This document shows positions 36,980 through 46,900 of a DNA stretch of 64,000 nt, piece by piece. This DNA is from Microbacterium galbinum (GTDB lineage Bacteria; Actinomycetota; Actinomycetes; Actinomycetales; Microbacteriaceae): positions 1 to 64,000 of the forward strand of contig NZ_JAHWXM010000001.1 in assembly GCF_023091225.1 (NCBI RefSeq). Reading direction: 5' to 3'. A program made the translations under genes and the position numbers. The notes beneath the pieces are model-generated. The model had not been told where the DNA came from. It saw only the letters and a program-made list of their open reading frames with translations, and searched no databases. How positions within the stretch are numbered: the stretch's first letter is position 1; each line of letters opens with the position of its first letter.

Positions 36980-38146
36980 ATGAGTCGTCCCGCCGTCCTG
37001 CGCTCGCTGCAGACGATCGTTCCCGACACCGTCATCGCGCAGGACGCGGTGAGAGACGTCTTCGCGCAGCAGCCCGGTCTCGGGCGGCTCGCGCAGCGGA
37101 TCGTCACGGCATCCTTCGACGGCTCGGGCATCGACACCCGACACACCGTGATCGAGGAGTTCTCGCCGCTGCACGAGACGGACGAGCCCGTGTTCTTCGC
37201 CCCGGCGACGCGCCAGTTGCTCGCGCCGGGCACCCGGGCGCGCAACGACATCTACGTGCGCGAGTCGACGAGGCTGTTCGTGGAGGTCGCGCAGCGGGCG
37301 ATCGAGGAGGATCCCGACCTTCAGGCATCCGATGTGACGCACGTGATCACCGTCTCGTGCACGGGCTTCCATGCCCCGGGACCCGAGTACGAGATCGTGC
37401 GCGCCCTCGGACTGGCCGACAGCGTGCAGCGCTTCCATTTCGGTTTCATGGGCTGCTACGCCGCCATGCCGGCCCTGCGCGCGGCGAGCCAGTTCTGCGC
37501 GGCGGATCCGGATGCCGTCGTCCTCGTCGTGAGTGTCGAGCTCTGCACCCTGCATCTGCGGTCTTCCGACGACCCCGACACGATCGTCGCGACCTCGCTG
37601 TTCGCCGACGGAGGGGCGGCCGGTATCGTCACGGCCCGCCAGCTGCCGTCGGAGGTGCCGGCGCTGAGTCTCGACCGTTTCCACACGGCGATCGCGCCCG
37701 AGGGCGAGAAGGACATGGCCTGGACGATCGGTGACGAGGGCTTCGAGATGATCCTCTCGACCGCTGTGCCGCAGATCATCGGCGAGACCATTCTCGGAGC
37801 GCTGCGTCCGCTGTACGTCGGGGAGCACGACATGTCGATCGCGTTCGAGGAGGGCGCGATCGGCGAGCGGGTCGCGCACTGGGCGATCCATCCCGGGGGA
37901 CGCAGCATCCTCGACCGGATCCAGGAGCGTCTCCATCTGAGCGACGCACAGCTGCACCCGGCGCGCGCCGTGCTGCGCGAGAACGGCAACATGTCGAGCG
38001 CCACCATCCTGTTCGTGCTCAAGCGCATCCTCGAGGAGGAGGGCGCGCAGCGCGGAGATCGTGTCGCGGCGATGGCCTTCGGCCCGGGGCTCACCGCGGA
38101 GAGCGCGCTGATGACGGTCGAGACGCCGCGCGGTCATGGCGCCTGA
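36980..38146 (+). CDS. Type III polyketide synthase (chalcone/stilbene synthase family)
   Basis: 388 residues. The catalytic triad is complete: Cys159 in FGFMGCYAAMPALRAA, His304 in HWAIHPGGRS and Asn337 in RENGNMSSAT. CTGFHAPGPEYEIV near residue 123 is typical of bacterial members. These enzymes extend acyl-CoA starters with malonyl-CoA to alkylresorcinols, alkylpyrones or similar products. The adjacent methyltransferase (11-base overlap) suggests a methylated phenolic lipid. Product not predictable. A TTG at 36968 is possible but ATG 36980 fits the family length. Confidence 0.92.
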   Translation: MSRPAVLRSLQTIVPDTVIAQDAVRDVFAQQPGLGRLAQRIVTASFDGSGIDTRHTVIEEFSPLHETDEPVFFAPATRQLLAPGTRARNDIYVRESTRLFVEVAQRAIEEDPDLQASDVTHVITVSCTGFHAPGPEYEIVRALGLADSVQRFHFGFMGCYAAMPALRAASQFCAADPDAVVLVVSVELCTLHLRSSDDPDTIVATSLFADGGAAGIVTARQLPSEVPALSLDRFHTAIAPEGEKDMAWTIGDEGFEMILSTAVPQIIGETILGALRPLYVGEHDMSIAFEEGAIGERVAHWAIHPGGRSILDRIQERLHLSDAQLHPARAVLRENGNMSSATILFVLKRILEEEGAQRGDRVAAMAFGPGLTAESALMTVETPRGHGA

Positions 38147-38852
38147 CCTCCGGGAGCGGGCGGTCGGCCTGCGAGAACTCATGGACGACCCCGAAGCCGA
38201 TCTGCGGATGCTCGAGCGCACGTATCGGCGCTTCGCGGTCGTCAACGCGCTGGTGTCGCGACCGGGGCTGCTCTATCGGCGGCACGTACGACCGCGCGCA
38301 CGACGAGGCGAGGTGCGCATCCTCGACATCGGGGCGGGCGGGGGAGACCTCTGCCGGTATCTGGCGGGACGCCTTCGAGGAGACGGGCTGTCGGCTCGGA
38401 TCACGGCGCTCGACCCGGACGAGCGGGCGATCGACTGGGCACGCGCCCATGACGGCACGGCCGGGGTCGAGTACCGATGCGCAAACAGCGCGACGCTGGC
38501 GGATGCCGGAGAGCGGTTCGATATCGTCGTCTCGAATCATCTGCTCCACCACCTCGACTCCGCCGAACTCACGGCTCTCCTCCGCGACAGCGAGAAGCTG
38601 GCGGAGCCGGGTGGCGTCGTCGCACATCAGGACATCGCGCGGGGACGTGCCGCCTATGCGCTCTACGCCGCGGGCACGGCGCTGTTCGCGAAGAACCTCC
38701 TCGCGGACTCGTTCATCCGGATCGACGGCCTGCGCAGCATCCGCCGCTCCTACACCGCGGTCGAGCTCGACGCGGTGACGCCGGCGGGATGGCGGGTGAG
38801 ATCGGCGCTGCCGGCTCGGCTCGAACTGCGGTGGGAGCATCCGCTCGGCTGA
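38136..38852 (+). CDS. SAM-dependent methyltransferase paired with the type III PKS
   Basis: 238 residues, class I fold. Motif I is ILDIGAGGGDLCRYLAG near residue 62; the acidic ribose-binding residue is in TALDPDERAIDWAR; FDIVVSNHLLHHLD near 128 is motif IV with the following hydrophobic strand. The gene overlaps the polyketide synthase by 11 bases and ends at a strong terminator. It probably methylates the PKS product, as SrsB does in Streptomyces phenolic lipid synthesis; this is by analogy. Confidence 0.85.
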   Translation: MAPDLRERAVGLRELMDDPEADLRMLERTYRRFAVVNALVSRPGLLYRRHVRPRARRGEVRILDIGAGGGDLCRYLAGRLRGDGLSARITALDPDERAIDWARAHDGTAGVEYRCANSATLADAGERFDIVVSNHLLHHLDSAELTALLRDSEKLAEPGGVVAHQDIARGRAAYALYAAGTALFAKNLLADSFIRIDGLRSIRRSYTAVELDAVTPAGWRVRSALPARLELRWEHPLG

Positions 38853-38872
38853 GCATGCACGGCCGCCATACG

Positions 38873-38913
38873 CACGAAGGCCCGGTCGCGCGAGCGCGGA
38901 CCGGGCCTTCGTG
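38873..38913. terminator. Bidirectional terminator between PKS cluster and lpdA
   Basis: A perfect 15-bp stem (38873-38887 with 38899-38913) and an 11-base loop lie between convergent genes. It can serve transcripts from both sides. Confidence 0.85.
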
Positions 38914-38941
38914 GCGGTGCCTTCGAGAGGCGCGCGGGCGA

Positions 38942-40339
38942 TCAGAAGTTGATCATGTGTCCTGCGAGGCCGTGGAAGCCCTCCTGCAGTGCCTCCGACA
39001 GCGTCGGGTGCGTGTGCACGTTGCGCGCCAGCTCAAGCGCGGTGAGGTCCCACTTCTGGGCCAGCGTCAGCTCGGGCAGCAGCTCCGAGACGTCGGGGCC
39101 GATCATGTGGGCGCCGATGAGCTCGAGGTGCTCGGCGTCGGCGATGAGCTTGACGAAGCCGACCGGCTCACCGAGGCCGTGCGCCTTGCCGTTGGCCATG
39201 AACGGGAAGCTGACGACCTTGATGTCGCGCCCCTCGTCCTTCGCCTGCTGCTCGGTGAGGCCGAACGACGCCACCTGCGGGGAGCAGAACGTCGCGCGCG
39301 GCATCATGCGGTAGTCGCCGAGGGTCATGGTCTCGGCGTTGCCGATGGTCTCGGCGGCGACGACACCCTGGGCCTCGGCCACGTGGGCGAGCTGCAGCTT
39401 GGCGGTCACGTCGCCGATGGCGTAGATACCCTCGACGTTGGTGCGCATGTGGTCGTCGATCGCGATCGCGCCGCGCTCGGTGAGCTCGACACCGGTCTTC
39501 TCGAGGCCGAAGCCTTCGACGCGCGGGGCGAACCCGATCGACATGAGCACCTTCGAGGCCTCGATCGAGCCGGACTGGCCGTCCTTGCCGGTGTAGGTGA
39601 CCGTGACGGACGAACCGTTGTCGACGACCGTCTCGACCTTGGTCGAGGTGAGGATGTCGACGCCGTAGTTCTTGTACTGCTTGGCGATCTCCTTCGAGAC
39701 GTCGGCATCCTCGTTGGGGAGGGCACGGTCGAGGAACTCGATGATCGTGACCTTCACGCCGTAGTTCGTCATGACGTAGGCGAACTCCATGCCGATCGCG
39801 CCGGCACCGACGATGACGATCGATTCGGGGAGCTCGCGGCTCATGATCTGCTCTTCGTAGGTGACCACGTTCTCGCTGAGCGTGACGCCGGGGAGCAGGC
39901 GCACCGTCGAACCGGTCGCGATGATCACGTTGTCGAAGGTGACCTCTTCGGTCGTGCCGTCGGACTTGGCGACCGAGATAACCTTCGGGCCGGTGAACGT
40001 GCCGCGGCCGTCGTACTCGGTGACCTTGTTCTTCTTCATCAGGAAGTGGATGCCCTTGACGCGGCCATCGGCCACGACACGGCTGCGGTCGAACGCCTTG
40101 CCGTAGTCGAGCGAGAACTCGCCCGAGATGCCGAAGAAGTCGGCCTTGTGCTTCAGAGTGTGGGCGATCTCCGCGTTCTTCAGGAGGGCCTTGGAGGGGA
40201 TGCAGCCGACGTTGAGGCAGACACCACCCCAGTACTTCTCCTCGATGATGGCGGTGGACAGGCCGAGCTGCGCGCTGCGAACCGCAGCGACGTATCCACC
40301 AGGACCTGCACCGAGGATGACGACGTCGTAATGAGGCAT
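38942..40339 (-). CDS. lpdA: Dihydrolipoyl dehydrogenase
   Basis: 465 residues. The FAD-binding [10 protein letters not shown] is at residues 10-19, the redox-active disulfide in [16 protein letters not shown] near 38-53, the NAD-binding [12 protein letters not shown] near 180, the FAD motif [16 protein letters not shown] near 310, and the catalytic His-Glu in HTHPTLSEA near 445. E3 subunit of pyruvate and 2-oxoglutarate dehydrogenases. The -10 box TAGGCT lies 6 bases before the ATG. The neighbouring garA would fit common control of 2-oxoglutarate metabolism. Confidence 0.95.
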   Translation of the reverse strand: MPHYDVVILGAGPGGYVAAVRSAQLGLSTAIIEEKYWGGVCLNVGCIPSKALLKNAEIAHTLKHKADFFGISGEFSLDYGKAFDRSRVVADGRVKGIHFLMKKNKVTEYDGRGTFTGPKVISVAKSDGTTEEVTFDNVIIATGSTVRLLPGVTLSENVVTYEEQIMSRELPESIVIVGAGAIGMEFAYVMTNYGVKVTIIEFLDRALPNEDADVSKEIAKQYKNYGVDILTSTKVETVVDNGSSVTVTYTGKDGQSGSIEASKVLMSIGFAPRVEGFGLEKTGVELTERGAIAIDDHMRTNVEGIYAIGDVTAKLQLAHVAEAQGVVAAETIGNAETMTLGDYRMMPRATFCSPQVASFGLTEQQAKDEGRDIKVVSFPFMANGKAHGLGEPVGFVKLIADAEHLELIGAHMIGPDVSELLPELTLAQKWDLTALELARNVHTHPTLSEALQEGFHGLAGHMINF

Positions 40340-40345
40340 GCGTTA

Positions 40346-40351
40346 AGCCTA
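40346..40351 (-). promoter_or_regulatory. -10 box TAGGCT, leaderless start of lpdA
   Basis: On the minus strand TAGGCT is followed by 6 bases (TAACGC) and the lpdA ATG at 40339. The box shares its first three bases with the TAG stop codon of the upstream CopC-like gene, so the lpdA promoter overlaps the end of that gene. Confidence 0.55.
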
Positions 40352-41011
40352 TCGCGCCGCGGAGTCGTCGGAACCGGCCGGCGAGGCGCTCCGGCGACGC
40401 CGGGAGAGGATGACGGCGAGCGCGATCCCCGCGGCGATCACCAGGATGCCGAGGACGACGAGGATCCAGATCCAGGCCGGCGAGGATGCGGTGTCCGCGG
40501 GGTCGTCGGCCGTGAGGGTCGGCGTCGCGGTGGGCGTCGCTGTCGGGGCGGGGGCGAACGAGGAGGAGGCCGACTCGGTGGGGGCGGGCGTCGGTTCGGT
40601 GGTCGGCAGGGTGCTGTTCGTGACCGTGAAGGTGAACTCCTTCGCCGTTGGATGCCCGTCGCTGGAGACCACCCGCCACTGCACGCGGTACAGGCCGGAG
40701 GCAGCCTCGGCGAGCAACGGCTGGGTTACGGTCGCACCTTCGACGATGGGGTCTCCGTCGGACACGAGATTCTCGTTCGCGTCGAGAACCCGCACATCAG
40801 TTCCGTTCCCGCCGCTGATCAGGTCAGCGCTGAACGTCAGGACGATCTCCGAAGGGAGCACATCAATCGTCGAGTCCGCCGCTGGAGACGAGGAGATCAG
40901 GTCGTCATGCGCCGAAGCCGACAGGGGAGCGAAGAGCACGAGGAAGGCGGCGAGAAGGGCCACGGCGAGAGCGAAGGGCGCGGTCGAGCGCCGGAGGATG
41001 GTGGTCTGCAC
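40349..41011 (-). CDS. CopC-domain copper-resistance-like protein with membrane anchor
   Basis: 220 residues. Signal peptide to about residue 34 (cleavage before AHDDLISSSPAA, so the mature protein begins with Ala-His as in CopC/YobA proteins, the His being a copper ligand). CopC beta-barrel to about residue 130, containing VSSDGHPTAKEFTFTV with a second conserved His. A Pro/Thr-rich linker leads to a C-terminal membrane segment (WIWILVVLGILVIAAGIALAVIL) and RRRR tail. No CopD partner is adjacent. Start is GTG 41011. Confidence 0.85.
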   Translation of the reverse strand: MQTTILRRSTAPFALAVALLAAFLVLFAPLSASAHDDLISSSPAADSTIDVLPSEIVLTFSADLISGGNGTDVRVLDANENLVSDGDPIVEGATVTQPLLAEAASGLYRVQWRVVSSDGHPTAKEFTFTVTNSTLPTTEPTPAPTESASSSFAPAPTATPTATPTLTADDPADTASSPAWIWILVVLGILVIAAGIALAVILSRRRRSASPAGSDDSAAR

Positions 41012-41017
41012 CCCACC

Positions 41018-41023
41018 ACCCTA
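41018..41023 (-). promoter_or_regulatory. -10 box TAGGGT, leaderless start of the CopC-like gene
   Basis: On the minus strand TAGGGT is followed by 6 bases (GGTGGG) and GTG 41011. Confidence 0.5.
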
Positions 41024-41098
41024 GGAATATCCGGTGTGCGATGCCTGAATGTGGGAATCGACTGTGGATGCGGCTCCCGCGGGGGGCTCGGCATCCGA

Positions 41099-41104
41099 TA
41101 GTCT
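41099..41104 (+). promoter_or_regulatory. -10 box TAGTCT of garA
   Basis: TAGTCT lies 19 bases before GTG 41124; a start near 41111 leaves a leader of about 13 bases with AGGAGGG as ribosome site. Confidence 0.5.
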
Positions 41105-41123
41105 GGACGATCAGGAGGGCAAA

Positions 41124-41609
41124 GTGACAGACAGCGAGAGCCGACCGGCCGCAGAAGCGGCGATTCACCGATCCGGCGAGCAGAAGCACGACGTGACGCA
41201 GACGTTCGGGCACGATTCCGACCTGTCGTTCGTTCCCTTCGGAGTGGAACTGACCGAGGTCGAGCAGTCGGCGATCGCCGCGCTTCCCTCCGGATCCGCG
41301 TTGCTGCTGGTGCGCTCCGGCGCGCTGGCGGGTGCACGCTACCTCCTCGACACCGACGTGACCACGATCGGGCGTCACCCCGAGGCCGACATCTTCTTCG
41401 ACGACGTGACGGTCTCACGTCGGCACGCCGAGGTCACTCGGAACGGCGCGGCGTTCGAGATCATCGATCAGCGGTCGCTGAACGGCACGTACGTCAACGG
41501 CGAGCGGTTCGACCGCAGCCCCCTGGTCGACGGAGCAGAGGTGCGCGTCGGCAAGTTCCGGCTGAACTTCTTCGCCTCCCCGGTCGACCGCGCGGCGGCC
41601 AACGCCTGA
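41124..41609 (+). CDS. garA: FHA-domain regulator GarA/OdhI-like
   Basis: 161 residues from GTG 41124 (AGGAGGG upstream). The C-terminal FHA domain has IGRHPEADIFFDDVTVSRRHAEV near residue 82 and SLNGTYVNGERF near 117, which are the phosphothreonine-binding loops. GarA/OdhI inhibits 2-oxoglutarate dehydrogenase until phosphorylated in an N-terminal ETTS motif by PknB/PknG. Here that region reads HDVTQTFGHDSDLS, so the paired Thr-Thr is replaced by Thr-Gln-Thr. Followed by a MerR gene through TGATG, as in mycobacteria. Confidence 0.88.
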   Translation: MTDSESRPAAEAAIHRSGEQKHDVTQTFGHDSDLSFVPFGVELTEVEQSAIAALPSGSALLLVRSGALAGARYLLDTDVTTIGRHPEADIFFDDVTVSRRHAEVTRNGAAFEIIDQRSLNGTYVNGERFDRSPLVDGAEVRVGKFRLNFFASPVDRAAANA

Positions 41610-42289
41610 TGGCGGCTTCCCCGGCCCGCGAACGATCTGCGTCCGCGGGTCTTCTGAGCATCGGTCAGGTCCTCGCACGTCTGACGCCCGATTTCCCCGA
41701 TCTCACCTCCAGCAAGCTGCGGTTCCTCGAGGTGCAGGGCATCGTCACCCCCTCGCGCACGGAGTCGGGCTACCGCAAGTTCTCGCAGGCCGACATCGAG
41801 CGCCTGCGTCTCGGTCTCACGCTCCAGCGCGATCACTACCTTCCGCTGAGCGTGATCCGCGAGCAGCTGGACGAGGCGAGCACGGAGTCCGCAGCCCTCA
41901 CGCCTCCGCCGTCGATCACCCCGACGCCGCGCCGCTACCGCCGTACCGAGCTGCTCTCCGCGGCGGGTGCGGGCCCTCAGCTGCTGAACGACGCGATCAG
42001 CACCGGCGTCATCACCGCGCAGGAGACATACCCCGAAGCCACGGTCGCTCTGCTGCGCGGATTGGTCGCCCTCGACCGTCACGGCATCGAGCCGCGGCAC
42101 TTGCGCGCACTGCGTCAGGGGGCGGACCGCGAGGTCGCTCTCATCGAGTCCGCGCTCTCCGCGCTGCTGCGGCGGACCGACGCCGCGTCGCGCGCGAAAG
42201 CGAGCGAATTGGCGCCGGAACTGGCATCGAAGATCGACGAGGTCCGCGGGCTCTTCGTCAAGGAAGCGCTCACGCGCGTCCTTTCGTAA
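41609..42289 (+). CDS. ftsR: MerR-family regulator FtsR-like (Rv1828 type)
   Basis: 226 residues. The MerR winged helix-turn-helix occupies residues 16-85: LLSIGQVLARL, then SKLRFLEVQGIVTPSRTESGYRKFSQADIERLRLGLTLQRDHY. No Cys or metal-site motif is seen at the C-terminus, which instead is a helical effector/dimer part. The garA-MerR pair matches Rv1827-Rv1828; the C. glutamicum homologue is known as FtsR and activates ftsZ. Regulatory target here is by analogy. Confidence 0.85.
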   Translation: MAASPARERSASAGLLSIGQVLARLTPDFPDLTSSKLRFLEVQGIVTPSRTESGYRKFSQADIERLRLGLTLQRDHYLPLSVIREQLDEASTESAALTPPPSITPTPRRYRRTELLSAAGAGPQLLNDAISTGVITAQETYPEATVALLRGLVALDRHGIEPRHLRALRQGADREVALIESALSALLRRTDAASRAKASELAPELASKIDEVRGLFVKEALTRVLS

Positions 42290-42353
42290 CGAACTGATTG
42301 CGACACACCTTCGCGGTGTCGCGGATGTCGTTGCCGCCCCGGGGGTGCTGCTC

Positions 42354-42359
42354 TAGCGT
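42354..42359 (+). promoter_or_regulatory. -10 box TAGCGT of the second MerR gene
   Basis: TAGCGT lies 29 bases before ATG 42389; the short leader includes AGGGAGGA as ribosome site. Confidence 0.45.
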
Positions 42360-42388
42360 GGAGGTAACCGTTCCAGGGAGGATTTGAA

Positions 42389-42934
<546 letters not shown>

Positions 42935-42957
42935 CCCACCGTCCGACCGGACACAAG

Positions 42958-42987
42958 AACGGCCACCCTCGTCGAGGATGGCCGTTT
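42958..42987. terminator. Bidirectional terminator between MerR and ParA-like genes
   Basis: A stem of about 12 bp (42958-42969 with 42975-42986, one mismatch) between convergent genes, ending AAC/GTTT on the two sides. Confidence 0.75.
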
Positions 42988-43004
42988 CTCATGTCTGCGA
43001 GGCG

Positions 43005-43817
43005 TTACGCCTGCTGTCCGGTCTCGGGGACCGGGATGCGCCCCGTTCGGATGATGCGATCGAGGAGCTGATCGAAGTCGGCGGCGAGTTCCTGCGCCGA
43101 GTCGCCCGGCCAGATGTGCAGCGGCTTGGCGGCGCCCTGCGCCTGCTGGAGTGACGTGCGCTCGGGGAGCTGGGGGGAGAGGACGAGCGGTCCGAACATG
43201 TCGCGCAGTTCCTTGATGCGGAACTGGTGCTCGATCGACTGCGGGCGCACGCGGTTCACGACGATGCCCAACGGCTGCAGACGGGGGGAGAGTCCGCGGC
43301 GGATCTCCTCGATCGCGCGCAGGGCGCGGTCGGCCGCGGCCACCGAGAACAGGCCGGGCTCGGTGACGACCATCACGCGGTCGCTCGCGGCCCAGGCCGT
43401 ACGCGTGAGGGCGTTGAGCGACGGTGCGCAGTCGATGAGAACGAGGTCGTAGTCGGCCTCGACGGCCGCGAGGGCCTCTTCGAGCTTCCACACGTCGCGC
43501 ACGCTGGGGTGCGGGCCGTCGAAGTTGATCGCGGACGGGCTGCCGATGAGCACGTCGATCGTGCCGGGGTGCACCTTCGCCCAGCCGCTGGAGGTGATCG
43601 CCTGGCGGACGACCTTCTCCTTCGGGTTCGCCAGGACATCGGCGATGTTGAGTCGTCCTGCCACCTGGATGTCCATGCCGGTGGACACATCGGACTGCGG
43701 GTCGAGGTCGACGACGAGAGTACGGACGCCCCGGGCGAAGGCCGCTGAGGCCAGGCCGAGGGTCACGGTCGTCTTGCCGACGCCTCCCTTGAGAGAGCTG
43801 ACGCTGAGTACGTGCAC
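43005..43817 (-). CDS. ParA-family ATPase (orphan)
   Basis: 270 residues. Deviant Walker A SLKGGVGKTTVTLGLA is at residues 8-22, switch motif DLDPQSDVSTG near 39, LVLIDCAPSLNALT near 122. The start GTG 43817 is chosen because it begins the first strand (HVLSVSSLKGG). No ParB-like or centromere gene is adjacent. The gene diverges from pyc and converges with the MerR gene. A role in positioning some cargo such as the chromosome, a cell-pole structure or an enzyme complex is possible; nothing in the sequence decides. Confidence 0.85.
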   Translation of the reverse strand: MHVLSVSSLKGGVGKTTVTLGLASAAFARGVRTLVVDLDPQSDVSTGMDIQVAGRLNIADVLANPKEKVVRQAITSSGWAKVHPGTIDVLIGSPSAINFDGPHPSVRDVWKLEEALAAVEADYDLVLIDCAPSLNALTRTAWAASDRVMVVTEPGLFSVAAADRALRAIEEIRRGLSPRLQPLGIVVNRVRPQSIEHQFRIKELRDMFGPLVLSPQLPERTSLQQAQGAAKPLHIWPGDSAQELAADFDQLLDRIIRTGRIPVPETGQQA

Positions 43818-43838
43818 GGACTCCACGTTACCTTGCCC

Positions 43839-43844
43839 TAGTCT
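43839..43844 (+). promoter_or_regulatory. -10 box TAGTCT of pyc
   Basis: TAGTCT lies 67 bases before ATG 43911. The predicted leader of about 60 bases contains the palindrome-like TGTGCGCGCATCCACGCGCACA (43868-43889), an 8-base inverted repeat around a short centre that could be a protein-binding site or hairpin. Confidence 0.45.
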
Positions 43845-43910
43845 GGGGGGACACTCAGCCCCGCCCCATGTGCGCGCATCCACGCGCACATCGAGCTTCC
43901 AGAGGTGTGC

Positions 43911-46900
43911 ATGTTCCAGAAGATCCTTGTGGCCAACCGCGGCGAGATCGCGATCCGTGCCTTCCGCGCGGCCTACGAAGTCGGAGCCAGGACCGTCGCG
44001 GTCTTCCCGCATGAGGATCGGGGCTCCGTGCACCGCCTCAAAGCGGACGAGGCCTATGAGATCGGCGAGCGCGGGCATCCGGTGCGCGCGTACCTGAACG
44101 TCGACGAGATCATCCGCGTCGCGCTCGAGTCCGGCGCCGACGCGATCTACCCCGGCTACGGCTTCCTGTCCGAGAACCCGGAGCTGGCCGAGAAGGCCGC
44201 CGCCAACGGCATCGTGTTCATCGGTCCGCCCGCCGCCGTGCTCGAGATGGCCGGCAACAAGGTCGAGGCCAAGCGCCACGCCGTCGATGCCGGCGTGCCC
44301 GTGCTGCGCTCGACCGAGGCATCCGCCGACGTCGAGGCGCTGGTGTCGCAGGCCGCCGACATCGGTTTCCCCCTCTTCGCGAAGGCCGTGGCCGGCGGTG
44401 GAGGGCGCGGAATGCGTCGCGTCGAGAGCGCCGCCGAACTCGCCCCCGCACTCGCCGAGGCGATGCGCGAAGCGGACAGCGCCTTCGGCGACCCGCGGAT
44501 GTTCCTCGAGCAGGCCGTGGTGCGTCCCCGTCACATCGAGGTGCAGATCCTCGCCGACAAGACCGGTGAGACGGTGCACCTCTTCGAGCGCGACTGCTCG
44601 GTGCAGCGCCGCCATCAGAAGGTCGTCGAGATCGCCCCGGCGCCGAACCTCGACGACGGCATCCGCACCGCCCTGCACGGATACGCCGTCGCCTTCGCAC
44701 GGTCGATCGGGTACGAGAACGCCGGCACGGTCGAGTTCCTGCTCGAGACCGCGGGGGAGCGGGCAGGTGAGGTCGTCTTCATCGAGATGAACCCGCGGAT
44801 CCAGGTCGAGCACACGGTCACCGAAGAGGTCACCGACGTCGACCTCGTCCAGAGCCAGATGCGCATCGCCTCCGGTCAGACGCTGGCGGAGCTCGGCCTG
44901 CAGCAGCAGAACCTGCAGCTGCGCGGAGCGGCCCTCCAGTGCCGGATCACGACCGAGGATCCCACGCAGGGCTTCCGCCCGGACACGGGGAAGATCACGA
45001 CGTACCGATCGCCCGGCGGCGCCGGCATCCGTCTCGACGGCGGAACCGTGCACCAGGGAGCGCAGATCAGCCCCCACTTCGATTCGATGCTGTCGAAGCT
45101 GACCTGCCGCGGGCGCGACTTCCCCGCGGCGGTCGCCCGTGCGCGTCGTGCGCTGGCGGAGTTCCGCATCCGCGGCGTCTCGACGAACATCCCGTTCCTG
45201 CAGGCGCTGCTCGACGACGACGCCTTCGTTGCCGGTGACCTCAGCACCTCGTTCATCGACGAGCGTCCCGAACTGCTGCGCGGACGGGTGTCGAAGGACC
45301 GCGGCACCAAGATCCTCAACTGGCTGGTCGACGTCACCGTCAACAAGCCGAACGGTGCGCACCCGGGGGCCGTCGATCCTCGCACGAAGCTGCCGGCGAT
45401 CGACCTCGCCGCCGAGCCGGTGCCCGGCTCGCGTCAGCGCCTCCTCGAACTCGGACCGGAAGGGTTCGCGACCGAACTGCGCGCGCAGAGCGCGCTGGCG
45501 ATCACCGAGACCACCTTCCGCGATGCGCATCAGTCGCTGCTCGCCACGCGAGTGCGCACGAAGGACCTCGTCGCGGCCGCTCCCTACGTCGCTCGACTGA
45601 CGCCGGGGCTGCTCTCGGTCGAGGCATGGGGCGGGGCGACCTACGACGTCGCGCTCCGGTTCCTGGGCGAGGATCCCTGGGAGCGCCTCGACAAGCTGCG
45701 GGCGGAGCTCCCGAACGTGGCGATCCAGATGCTTCTCCGCGGGCGTAACACGGTCGGCTACACGCCGTACCCGACGGCCGTCACCGATGCCTTCGTGGCC
45801 GAGGCCGCCGCGAGCGGTGTCGACATCTTCCGCATCTTCGACGCCCTCAACGATGTCGAGCAGATGCGTCCGGCGATCGCGGCGGTCCGGCGTACCGGGA
45901 CGGCGGTCGCGGAGGTCGCGCTCTGCTACACCGGCGACCTGTTGAATCCGGCCGAGGACCTCTACACGCTCGACTACTACCTCGGCCTCGCCGAGAAGAT
46001 CGTCGATGCCGGGGCGCACATCATCGCCATCAAGGACATGGCGGGTCTGCTGCGTCCGGCAGCCGCCGCGAAACTCGTCTCCGCGCTGCGCGAGCGCTTC
46101 GATCTCCCGGTGCACCTGCACACGCACGACACCCCGGGCGGGCAACTCGCCACGCTCCTGGCCGCCAGCGCCGCCGGTGTCGACGCGGTGGATGCCGCAT
46201 CCGCTCCGTTGTCGGGCACGACGAGCCAGCCCTCGCTGTCGGCGCTGGTCGCCGCGCTCGCGCACACCGACCGCGACAGCGGCATCGATCTCGCGGGCGT
46301 CTCGGATCTCGAGCCGTACTGGGAAGCCGTACGGCATCAGTACGCGCCGTTCGAGTCGGGTCTCCCGGGGCCCACGGGGCGCGTGTACCACCACGAGATC
46401 CCGGGTGGCCAGCTCTCGAATCTGCGTCAGCAGGCCAAGGCGCTCGGCCTCGCCGACGACTTCGAGCTGATCGAGGACATGTACGCCGCCGCCGACCGGA
46501 TCCTCGGTCGCGTGCCGAAGGTCACGCCCTCGTCGAAGGTGGTCGGCGATCTCGCCCTGCACCTCGCCGCGGTGAAGGCCGACCCGGCCGATTTCGAGGC
46601 GAACCCCGAGAAGTACGATGTGCCGGACTCGGTCGTCGGCTTCATGGCCGGGGAGCTCGGCGACCTGCCGGGCGGATGGCCGGAGCCGTTCCGATCGAAG
46701 GTGCTCGCGGGACGCACGGTCCGCGTCGGGTTGACCGACCTCACGGCCGACGACGAGTCGGCCCTCGCGGGCGACAGCGCGACGCGGCGGGCGCGTCTGA
46801 ACACCCTGCTCTTCCCGGCGCCGATGCAGGAGTTCAGCCAGATGCGCGAGCTCTTCGGCGATCTGTCGGTGCTCGACACCAGCGACTACCTGTACGGCCT

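Noticed and set aside
38477..41101. Plus-strand open frame of about 870 codons opposite lpdA and the CopC-like gene
   Set aside because: Antisense shadow; composition is unlike a folded protein and lpdA on the other strand is complete with all motifs.
43868..43889. Inverted repeat in the pyc leader as a riboswitch
   Set aside because: The palindrome is short and stands alone; no conserved riboswitch core is visible. I mention it only as a possible binding site with the pyc promoter.
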